Positions 29,801-41,800 of a stretch of 64,000 nt of DNA are shown piece by piece. Location of the stretch: assembly GCA_964548165.1 (NCBI GenBank), contig CAZJQD010000002.1, positions 44,341 to 108,340 of the forward strand. The letters run 5' to 3'. A program made the position numbers and the translations under genes. This DNA comes from CAZJQD01 sp964548165 [NCBI: uncultured bacterium] (GTDB lineage: Bacteria; UBA8481). The first letter of the stretch is position 1. Each line of letters starts with the position of its first letter. Under the pieces are notes generated by a model, which was not told the origin of the DNA, did no database searches, and saw only the letters and a list, made by a program, of their open reading frames with translations.

Positions 29801-32800
29801 GTCATTACCGCTGATGAGGTTCTGGACGAAGGCATTGGAGTCCGCGCCGTCGAGGACAACGCCCTTGCCGGTGGTCCCGGAAATTCTGTTGTGGGCGACG
29901 ATATTGCTTGTCGCTCCGGCCGTGAGGTAGAGGCCGGATGAACCGCTGGAACCGATCGCGTTGTCGGCCACGACGTTGCCGCGGCTGCCGTTTATGAGGA
30001 TGCCGCCCGATCCGTTCGTCAAGAGGACGTTGGAGGCCACCCGGTTGTTGTCGGACAGGTAAATGGAAATGCCTGCGCCCGAGTTGGTGATCCTGCTGCC
30101 CGCGATGAACGTCCGGTTCGAGGAATCCTCGATCGCGATTCCGTATGCCGTGTTCGTCAAGGCCTCGATCCCGAGCAGGGACGCGGATTCGGAGCCGGCC
30201 CTGAGCATGATACCGGCGTTGCCGCTATTGCTGACGTGGACCCCGATGACCGAGGAGGAATCGACATCGACGAAGTGGATGCCGTCATAGGCGTCGGTGA
30301 CGCGCAGGCCGATGAGCCCGATGTGGACTTGGGTGTCCGCGAAGATGCCATAGAGACCCGGAGTGCCGGACAGGCCCGGAGGATTGATGATCGTGCTCTG
30401 GGAGTCCACGCCGATGAGAGCCACGAAGCTCGTCTCGATGACGACGGTCTCGGTGAAGACGCCCGAATCGATGTATACCGTGTCACCGGGCGTCAGGAAC
30501 ATCATGGCCCGGCTGATGGTGCGGAACGGGGTGGCCGCGGTCAGGCCGACGTTGGTGTCGTATCCGATCGCCGATGTGAATGAGTCGCCGATCGTCGAGG
30601 AGTCGTTGACGTACCAGGCGTTGGGCAGGGCGGTATCAGTCGTGGTGAGCCCGCCGATGATCGAGTCCGAGAAGAACGACTGGTTCTCGACCGCGGAATT
30701 GTCGAACGCGGTGACGCGGTAGTAGTAGGTCGTGAAGGGGGAGAGACCCGTGTCATCGACGAAGGTCTGCCCGGGGCCGGCGAGGACCACCGGGTTCCAC
30801 GAGTCGGCGCCGGGAGTGGCGGCCCGGTAGACGCGGTAGCCGTTCAGACCGAGCGCGGCCTCGGGTTCCTCGGATGCCGAAGCGGCCGACCAGGAGACGC
30901 GCAGTGACGTGAGCCCCAGTGTCGAGACGGAGACGGTGTCGGGCGCCCGCGGAGCTACCGTGTCGGCGCCTACGGACGTGTCCACCCTGCCGAGGCGGTA
31001 GGGCGAGTACCGGGACTGGTCCGCGGTCGGCCCTCCGATACGCAGGCGGAGCAGCTGGGAGTCGGTGGTGCCCCACCAATTACGCTCGAAAGAGGCGCTG
31101 CCGCTGGCGTTGGTGAGGATCGAATCGGTGGTCGGAGAGGCGCGGAGGTTGTTCCGGGTGAACGTGTCGTTCGAGGCGCCCGCCTGGATGTTGATCGCGA
31201 CGCCGTTCGAATCCAGCTCGTTCTGCGCGAAGAAGGAGCTCGAGAGCGCGGCCAGGCCGTAGATGCCGGCAATCCCGTTGTTCGTGATCAGGTTATGGCG
31301 GACGACATGAGCGGTTCCGTCGATGGAGAGTCCGTTCTGAATATTGGAGCTGAGGACGTTGGCGAGGATGGTTGCCGAATCCGCGCTCGTGTTGACGTCG
31401 ATGCCGTGGTATCCCCAGCCCTGGATGACGTTGCTCTCCACGATCGCTTCATCGGCGTTCGTGATGACGATGCCGGAGAACAGCGCCCCGGAGCTGGTCG
31501 CCGTGTTGCCGGTGATGGTATTGCGATGTGCGTTATTGGCGATGATGCCGTGGTTGCCCGTTCCCGTTACCCGGTTACGGTCGATCCGGTTGAACGACGA
31601 TGTGTTGAGGAGCTGGATGCCGTACTGGGCTGTAGTCTCGATGGCGCTGGCGACGAGGACGTTGGAGTCGGCCGTGTTCTGGAAGAGGACGCCATGCTGG
31701 GATACCTGGCCGACATACAGGCCCGAGAAGACGTTATAGGTGGATGCATCTACCTGCACCCCGGTCGAACCCACGGTCTCGATGTGAGTCCTCGTGAAGG
31801 TGTTGGAGTCCGACCCGGCCTGCACGTCGACGCCCAGGAGCCCCGCCAGTCTCACCTTGACGTTGAGGAACGTGTTGGAGTCGGCTCCGACGAGCTGGAT
31901 ACCACGGTAGACGTTGCGTACCTGCAGGTCGCTTACGACGACGTTGGTGCACTGGTTGAGCTTGATGCCGATGACATTCGGCCCGGGCGTGCTGTCCTGG
32001 TAATCGAGGATGGTGAGCGCCGAATCGGCGCCCGTGATCCAGAGGGAATAGAAGGTGGGCCCCAGGTCCAGCGAATCCCGGTAGGTTCCCGCGTCGATCC
32101 GGATCGTATCCCCGGGGGTGACGAACCTGAGGACCTGGCCCAGGGAGCGGACGGGGAAGGTAGGCGTGCGACCGTGGTTGGAATCACTGCCGATGCCGGA
32201 GGTAAAGCTGTCGCCCGCGGTCGACGTGTCGTTGACGTACCAGATGTTGGGGCCCGTCGTGTCCGGGGCCGCCGTGGTGCCGGCGATGGAATCGGAGTAG
32301 AAGGACTGGTTCTCCGGGGAATACGTGTCGAAGGCGGTGACGCGGTAGTAGCGCGTGGTGCCCGCGACGAGGTTGCTGTCGAGGAGCTCGACGTTGCCCG
32401 GGCCGAGCTGGGCCAGGAGGGTCCAGATCGAGGTGTCGCGCGTCGGCGCGTGGTAGACGCGCACCCCGGAGACGTCGAGCGCGGTTGCGCCGAGATCCTC
32501 GTTGGCGAGGATTCCCGACCATTGCACGCGGATGGCGGTGTCGCCGTTCGCGGTCGCCACGACCGAGTCTGGCGCCTGGGGCGCGATGGTGTCCGCGCCG
32601 GGACGCGTGTCGACCGTGCCAAGGCGGAAGGGCATGTAGAGCACCGCGTTCGGTGTGCCCATGATCTTGGCGTAGATGGCTTGGGAATCCACCGTGCCCC
32701 ACCAGTTGCGGTGGAAGTTATTCGGCTGGCCTGAGTTGTTGTTGACGATGGAGTCCGGCCGGTCGGGGGAACCGACGAAGATGTTCCGTGTGAAGGTCTC

Positions 32801-35800
32801 GGCGAACGTGCCCACGCCGAGCGTGATGGCCCATCCTCCGTTGGAGTCGACGTGGTTCTGGACGAAGTGGTTGCCCGAGGCGGTGGCCGCGGCCTCGATG
32901 CCGCCGCCGACGTTGTCGTGGACAAGGTTCGACTGGATGAGTCCGCGTGTCGCCCCGATCGTGATGCCGAAGGATCCGTTTCTCGTGACGGAGTTGCTGA
33001 GAATGAGAATGGTATCGGATGTGTTGTTGGTCTGGATGCCGTGGCTGTTGTTACGCCGGCTCACGTTATGGCGAACAATCCCGTCCTTGGCCCCGAAGAA
33101 GTAGATGCCCGCGTTGAATGAACCCTCGACCGTGTTGCTCTCGATGATGGCGAAGTCGGAGGAGATGTAGATGCCGTCCGAGTTCGAGCCGCGGACGGTG
33201 TTGCCGCTGAAGGTCGAGTAGTTCGTGCCGACCGCGTGGATGCCCCCCGAGGCGTTGGTCTCCAGCACGTTGTCGGCTACCAGGTGATTGCCCCCGACGC
33301 TCGTGAGCTGAACGCCATAGGTGCCGTACTGGATGCGGTTTCCCCGGATCGTGGCATGATAGCTACCGGCCACGCTGATGCCGGAGGCGACCGAATCGCC
33401 CTGGATGTTCTCGACATGGCAGGAATCCGAGCCGCCGGCGAGGTCGACGGCCCAGTTGCCCAGGGCAAGCAGGTGGAGATTCAGGAACCGGCAGGTGTCG
33501 GCGTCATTGGTCTGGACGCCGTAGCGATAATCCATGAGGCGCAGGTCGCGAATGGTGACCTCGCTACAGGACGTCAGCGAGACGCCGGCCACACCCGACG
33601 GCGTCGAGTCAGACCCGCGGAGGATGGTCAGCGCCGAATCCACGCCGCGGATGAGGATGGCGAAGCGGTTATTGAGCGCCAGGGATTCTCCGTAGGTGCC
33701 GGCGTCGATGAGCACGGTGTCGCCGGGTGTCAACCGGTTGAGAACGGACGCCAGGGAGCGAAGCGGCGAAGACGGGGAAAGGCCATGGTGCGTGTCCGCC
33801 CCCTGGGTCGATGTGAATGAGTCCCCGACCGTCGACGTGTCGTTCACATACCAGGCATTGGGGCCGCTCGTGTCCACGCTCGGATAGGTAGTCGCCGTGC
33901 CGATCGATTCCGAGAAGAACGACTGGTTCTCCAGAAGGCCATTGTCGAACGCCGTGATGCGGTAGCAGTACAAGGTGTCCGGCAACAAGCCGCTGTCGGT
34001 GAACGCGGTGATTCCGGAAGCGACCGTGTCCACGGGATGCCAGCTCGTGGAATCCGCCCGTGACGCTCTCCAGATGCGATAACCGCTCAACACGAAGGCC
34101 ACGCCCGAAATCTCCTCGTCGACGATGACGGCGCCCCAGGAGAGGGCGACGTGCGAGGAATCGAGCGGCACGGCGGTGACGGTGTCGGGGGCGCGAGGAG
34201 CCACCGTATCGGCGGCAATCGACGTATCGACAGGTCCCAGCCGGAACGGGTAATACGTGATCGAGTCCCGGGTGGAGCCGGCGATGCCGCCGCGGATCGC
34301 AGCGGAGTCCGTGACGCCCCACCAGTTCCGGCTCATGTCGATCCGGGACGGCAACGTGAGGCTCGAGAAGACGAGCGAGTCCGGGTTCGAAGGACCGCCG
34401 CGCAGGTGGTTCTTGGTGAACGTGTCGTTCGCGGAGTTGTTGCCGACATGCACGGCGTACCACCCGTTGGATTCCGCCTCGTTCTGCACGACCAGCATGT
34501 TCGTCGTGTTATCGAAGACGTATCCGTTGCGCGCGTTGCGGGATGCCGTGTTGTGGCGGAAATCGCCCGCGATGATCGCGGTGAGGCTGAACCCGTGCCC
34601 GATGCCCAGGTTGCCCGTGGACCGGTTTCCGATGAAGGTAGGGTTGTTCGACGAGGCGGAGAGTTCAAAACCGTCGCCCGTGTTTCCCAGGGCCGTGTTG
34701 TAGCGCGCCGTTCCGAAAGCGGCTCCAAGCGCCTGGAAGCCGCCGGAGCCGTTGGCCGAGGCCGTGTTGGAATCGGCGGTCCAGGAATCTCCCGACGAGT
34801 CGAACTTGAACCCGTAGGTCCCGTTCCCGGAGGCGATGTTCGTCGTGAGATAGCCGGAGGCGGCGTTGATCCAGAAACCCAGCTGGGAATTCCCGCTCGC
34901 CGAAGATGACGCGATCGTGCACCCATAGCTGGTATTGCCCACGACCATGCCATAGGTATTCGAATCCGAACGGCTCCCCTGGATGACGCTCGCGAAGCTC
35001 GCGTTGTCGATGGCGATGCCGATGTTCCCGTTACGGCGTGCGATCACTCCGGCGAGGAACGCGGTGGGCGAGCCTTGAACGGAAACACCGCTCATCGTGT
35101 TGGAATCCGCGGTCGCGTCGCGAACGGTCGCCGAGTCGCTGCCGTTCGCGATGGAGATGCCGACATTGCCGTTCGAGTCTGCGCGAACGCGCTGGATCGT
35201 AGCGCTATCCGCGTTGTTCAGCCAGATGCCGTTCCACGCGTGGAATACCGCGAGGTCGTGGATCTGCATGCCCTGGGACGCGAGCATGTAGATTCCGCGA
35301 GCCGAAGGCGCGGAGGAGTCGCCGAACGAGACGATCGTCGCCAGGGAATCGACTCCGCGGATCGTCACGAAGGGCGTGGCCATGATGACGGTGTCCGGCT
35401 CGTAGTAAGAGCCGGCGTCGACGAGCACGGTGTCCCCGCTCGAGAGAACGTTCTCCACGTCGTTGAGCGAGCGCTTGGGGAGGTGCGGGGAGAGGCCTGA
35501 GTTGGCGGGGTGGCCGACGGCGGAGCTGAAGCTGTCGCCGGCGGTGGAGGTGTCGTTGACATACCAGACGTTCGGCTGGCTCGTGTCGAGTATGGTGAAG
35601 TAGAAGTCGGCGTAGCGAGGAGTCAGCGGGCCGGAGTCCTCGTCTGCCGTCTTCACCCACCCGGTATCCACGAATGGGTGGAAGGTATCCTTGTGTGGGC
35701 CTGCGGTTGTCCGCAGGGTGACGACCACGTGAATGCCGGTCTCGGGGAGCGTGTAGGCGAAGGTCGATTCCCACCTTGCCGGCGGTCCCGCGAAGTAGGT

Positions 35801-38800
35801 GAGAAGGGCGATCGGGGTGTCGCCCGCGGAGTATCGGTAGTTCTGATCGGCGTCGTGCCAGAGCGTGACGTCCGCGACGCTGCCGGAGGGCAACAGGCCG
35901 GCGTTGCCGATCCCGAAGTTCGTCAGGGTGTCCGTGGCTCCCGAGGGGCCCGCGGTGTCGCCCAGGATCAGGAACGCCGCAATCGTGATCGACTCCTGGC
36001 TGACGGACACGTTCGTGGCGGGAATGGTGTCAGCGAAGACGACCGTGACGGTGTCGACGAGACCTTCGCCCGGGAAGAAGTGCGTGAAGTGGTTGACGGC
36101 AATGGAGAAGGACTCGGCGGTCCGGACATAGGTCGCTGACGTCATCCCTGACTCGGGATGAGTGACGTCGTACCACTTGCTGTCGGCCGTGTTGAGCCAG
36201 TAGAGGAAGGACCGGTGCGTGTCGATGCCCGACGTGCCGTAGTGGAACGTCAGGACGATCGACTCGCCGACCTGGGCCCAGTAGGCGTCCGTCCGTCGCG
36301 CACCATTAGAGTCGTAGACGTCGACCTCGAACCGATGCGGGAAGCCGCGGGAGTAGCCATGGATGAACCCGGTGTCCGATGCTGAGAGAACGGCAGCGGG
36401 CACCAGTCGGACACGGACGGCGTTGCCCGTGTCGGAGAACGGCATCCGGATCATCCACGTTTCTGTGCCGCCCGCGGAGGGAAGTGTCAGCGTCAGCGTG
36501 TCGACGTTGGACTGGCCCATCGAGACCCCGGTCTCGGACGAAGTGGCGCCACTGACGACGGTGTCGTAAGCGCCGGTGATCCCGGGAGGAATGCTCGTGT
36601 CCTGCGAACCGGCCGTGGCGAGGTGGAAGACCACGGAGTCCGAGTAGAAGGACTCGTTTGGGAACAGGGCCGAGTCCATGGACGTGATCCGGTAGTACTG
36701 GGTCTCGACGGTGGAGACGCCGGAGTCCACAAACGAGGTCGTTCCCGCAGCCACTTCGCCACGAAGCGCCCACGAGCTGGAATCGGGTGCCGAGGACCGG
36801 TAGATGCGGTAGCGGTCGAGCCCGAAGAGCGTGGTGCCCGATTCCTCGTCGGTCGCTGAGGTCGCCCACGTGATCTCGACCGAGGAGCCACCCAGGGGCG
36901 TCAGCGCGACGGTGTCCGGGGCCCGGGGGGCCACGGTGTCCGCGCCGGGCGCGGTATCGACGAGCCCGAGCCGGTAGGGGATGTACACATCGCTCGAACC
37001 TCCGGGGCCGAAGACGCGGGTCGCGATGATCGCGGAGTCTGTCGTGCCCCACCAGTTATGGCGAAGGTCCATGTCGTTGGATGCGACCGATACGCCCGAC
37101 TCCACGTTGTTCTTCCGGAAGATGCACGGCACGGCGAGTTCAGGCCGCTCTGCGACCGGCGTAAAGGTGTTCTGAATGAACGTGTTGCCCTGACCCGAGC
37201 CGGCGATGAGGTAGACCTGGTAGGTGGAGCAGATGTCAAAGAGGTTTCCGTCGACGAGGTTCGAGTCCGCGCCGTTTGAGATCTCGAGCAGCACCGAACC
37301 CCCCGTCGCGAACGAACGGGTGATGCGGTTGAACGAGCTCGCGTTCAATCCAAACCCCAGGCTCGTGCTGTTGATGACCTGGACGCCTCGCAGCAGGTTG
37401 TCGTTTGAACCCGCGTCGAGGACGACGCCCCGGATCGAACTCAGGTAGGACATGAAGGTGTCGATGACGTTGCCGCGCGACCCCAGGAGTTCGATCCCGG
37501 TCTCGGCGGGGCTCTGCGCCCGGCAGTTCTCGACGACGTTCGTGTCGGAGGTGAAGAGAGCGAAGCCTCCTCGGCTGCCCTGGGCCTCGACATTCTCGAT
37601 ACGCGAGTTCGTGACGTTCAGGAACTCGACGCCGCGTTTCGTGTCCATGACCCTGAGATTCGCGATCCGGATCCCTGCCCTCGATTCGGCGTAGATCGCG
37701 GTCAGTCCGTTGTTGTTGGTGCCAGGCGGATCGATCACGGTGTTCTGGGTGTCCACTCCGAGGATCGTCACCGAGTCGGCCGTGAACGCGAACGTCTCGG
37801 TCCAGGTGCCCCCGTCGATGTAGACCGAGTCTCCGGCCGTCAGGCGCCCCATCACGGCGGAGAGTGTCCGGAGCGGCCGATCCGGATAGACACCGAGGTT
37901 CGTGTCCGCGCCGGGGGCTGATGTAAAGGAGTCGTTGGTCGGCAAGTCGTCGTTCACGTACCAGGCGTTCGGGCCGGCGGTGTTCAGAACCACGAAGGAT
38001 TCGGTCGCGGACCACGCGGATCGGCGCATGCCTCCGTCCACGGCCTGCACGGACCAGTAATACGTGCCTGGAGTCAACCGCGTGGAACTCCGGAGCCAGT
38101 GCGCGGTGTCGTGCTGGACATTGCCGAGAAGCCGCGTGTTGAGACCGTGCGCGGAATTGGTGTCCGCCGAGAGGATCTCGCCGCCGCCGGGAGTCGTGCC
38201 TACGCGGAGGTTATACGTGAGCGCCGCGACTGGAGTGGTGTCGCCGCCGGCAGCGCCCCAGCGGAACGTGACGGCCGAGCCCGGGAGGTATTCGGCGCCC
38301 TTGGGTTGCACGGCCGTCGGCGACAGAGGCGGAGAGCTATTGGTATCGCCGTTAGCGAAGGCTCGCAGGACCATTAGCCTCCGCTGCGCGCCCTCGCTGC
38401 CGGACACGAGGAGGTCCGGCCAGCCGTCGCCGTTAAAGTCGGCCCAGGCGATCGAAGCGTTCGTCAGGCCCCTCGTCTCGCCGAAGGGTTCCACGGCCTG
38501 CACGAACGTATCGCCCGATCCTGCCTGGTTGCGGAAGACGATCAGACGCCGCGCAAATAAGCCATCTTCGCCTGCCGCCGCGATATCGAGGCGGCCGTCG
38601 CCGTTGTAATCGCACCAGGCAACGGCTCCATAGCGAAGTCCGTCCACGGGATTAGGCAGTGGCTGCTCCGCCAGCGAGAAGCCTGCCCCATTGTTCCTGT
38701 AGACCTGCAACTTGTTGGGGCTGGCGAATCCGGCCACGGCGAGGTCGAGCCTGCCGTCGTTGTCGTAATCGCCCCAGTCCAGGCTCGCATCCATCATGCC

Positions 38801-41800
38801 CTGGCCGCCGCCCAGCGGCTCAAAAGCCAGTGGGAACGTCGTATCCCCGGTGTTCTGGAGGACCACGAAGGCCTTCACGCCGCCCTTGTCGCCGACCACG
38901 GCGAGGTCGAGGTCGCTATCGCCGTCGTAGTCGCCCCAGCGGACAGCACCCCGGTCCACGCCGTTACCGCCGCCCATCGGCCTATTGATCTCGACGAAGG
39001 AGTCCGAGCCGCGGTTCTCGAAGAGGATGACCTGGCGCGAACCGCCGTCGTTACCGCACGCGACGAGGTCGACGTCGCCGTCGTTGTCGAAGTCGCCCCA
39101 GTCGAGCGCGGCGTAATCGAGGCCCTGGTTGACTCCCATGGGTTCGGCGGCGAGGTTGAACGTGTTGTTGTCGTTGCGGTACACGATCAACCGGCGGTTT
39201 GCGGAGAAACCTGCGACCACGAGGTCGAGATCGCCGTCGTTATCGTAGTCGGCCCAGGCGAGCGCCGAGTATCGAAGCCCGCTGCCTCCGCCCATCGGCT
39301 CGCTCGGGATGTAAGCGCCGGGCCCGACATTGCGGTAGATGATGAGGCGATCATTGTTCTGCATGTCGATGCCGGTCGCGGCAAAGTCCAGTTCCCCGTC
39401 CAGGTTGAAGTCCGCCCAGGCGACGTCGCCATCCTCGAGGCCGGTCTCTATCCCCGTCAGTGGTTCGTAGTAGGGGAAGAAGCCATAGGTCTGACTTCGC
39501 CCCGGGGTGTCCGCGAAGCCCGAGGTGTTCGGAAGCGTGTTGGTGTCCTCAGCAGAGACCCAGTAATAGAAGGACTGCCCGATCGCCAGGTTGGAGTCGA
39601 TCCAGGAGGTAAGGTTCGGCGCCACGAACGCCACCGGGTTCACCGGCGCCGTCTCCGCCCCGTCGGCGCGGAAGACGCGGTATCCAGCCAGTGAGAGGGA
39701 TGGTTCCGGCTCCTGGGACTGGATGACCGCGGTCCAGCTGACGCTGATGGTAGTCTCCGAGAGAGCCCTCACCGTCACGGTCTCGGGCCTCTGCGGCGCG
39801 ATCGTGTCGGCGCCCGGGGTGGTATCCGTCGGTCCCGTGCGGAACGGCTGGAAGCTGACCAGGTTGCGACCCGAACCCTGGATCATGTTCCGGATGGAAG
39901 ATGGCGACAGCGTGCCCCAGTACACACTGGTGCAGCTGACAGGCTGGCCGCTGGTAGTGAAGAGGCCCGAATCCGGGAAGGCGGGGCCGGGGTAGATCAT
40001 CGATCGGCGGATGGTGGCGTTCGTCGCTCCAGCACCGACATAGACCTGGTAGGTCGCGTTGGAGTCGGCGGTGCAGAGATCCATGATGGGGAAGGCCGCT
40101 TCGATGTAGTAGCCGTAAACGCTGTTGTTCGTGGCATTGTTGCGGCGAAGTTCGCCCGAGTTTCCCGTCAGCGAGAAGCCGAACTGCTGGTTGTTCCTGG
40201 CGGTGTTTCCTTCCGCGAGAATCTGGGTCATCTGGAGCTCGAAGCCGCCGGCGCCGTTGGACTCCGCGACGCAATGGGTGACCCAGTGAGCATTGCCGCC
40301 GCCGAAGATGCGGAATCCGACCTGCCCGTTGGCGATGGCCGCTGAGGATTCAATGCGGGTCTGCGAACTCGTGCCTTCGATCCTTACACCGTGCTGGTTG
40401 CAATGCTCGACGAGGACGGCCGAGATCGTGCATGAGTTCGCGTTGGTCAAGTCGATCCCGTAGTAGGCGTTGCGGACCCTGAGTTGTGCCAGGGTGAAGT
40501 TGCTGAATCCGGTGGCGTAAATTCCCGTGTAGCTTGCGTTGAGGCTGTCGCCGGCGTCGAGAACGGTCAGCGCCGAGTCGACGCCCTGGATCGTGATGCT
40601 GGAGATCGGGACCGTGAGGCGTTCGTAGAAGGTGCCGGCATCGACGAAGATCGAGTCGCCGGCCGATAAGAGCGCCAGGACCTGCGTGATAGACTCCGCG
40701 GGGAATCCGGGGGAGAGGCCGTTGTTATTCCGGTGACCGATGGCCTGAGTGTAGGAGTCTCCCGACAGACTCGTGTCGTTGACATACCAGGCGTTGGGCT
40801 GATTCAGGTCCAGGACCACGACCGGATAAGGAGCGGTGACCGCCGCCACGGGGCCGCTCTCCTCGTCCGCCGTCTTCACGCCCCCGGCGCCGATCCTGGC
40901 GAGGAAGGTGTCGCCGGTTCCGCCCGTGGCGCGGAACGTCGCCACGACATTCAGGCCGCTCGCGGGGATCGGATACGAGAGGTTGGTTTCCCAGCGCGGA
41001 GGCGTAGCAGCCACGTAGTAAAGCTGGCTGATCAGCGTGTCGCCGATCGAGTAGCGGCGGTTTGTGTCGGCGTCGAGCCAGAGCGAGACCTCGGTGATGT
41101 TGGCCGGGATCAGCGTGCCGACGTTCTCCACGCTGAAGAAGGTCAGCGTGTCGCTCGCCTCCGCCGGTCCGGCGGTATCTCCGAGGATGTACAGCGCCAT
41201 CACGGTGACGGTCTCGTTGAGCGACGAGGCGGTTGCCTGGAACGGGATCGTGTCCGCAAGCACGACGGTGACGGTGTCGACGAGGCCCTCGCCGGGGAAG
41301 AAGTGCGTGAAGTGGTTGACCGCGATGGTGAAGGAGTCGGGGTAGCGCTGGTACGAGGCCGAGGTCATCCCGGACTCGGGGTGCGTGACGTCGTACCACT
41401 TGCTGTCTCGGGTATTCAACCAGTAGAGAACGGCACGGTGCGTCTCGATGCCGGACTGACCGAAGTTGAACGAAAGCACGATCGATTCGCCGACCTGTTG
41501 CCAGTAGGAGTCCGTGCGCCTGGCTCCGCTCGAGTCATAGACGTTGATCTCAAAGCGGTGCTGGACACCCCGGGTGAAGCCGTGGATGAGCCCCGTGTCG
41601 GAGGCATTGAGGATGGTCTCGGGCACGAGCCGGACCTGGACGCTGTTCCCCGTGTCCGAGAAGGGCATCCGGACATTCCAGGTTTCGGTTCCGGACGACG
41701 ACGGGAGCGTCAGGGTGAAGGTGTCGACGTTGGACTGGCCGATCGTGGCCCCGGTCTCGCTGGCCGTCGCGCCGGTCACGACCGTGTCGTAGGAGCCCGT

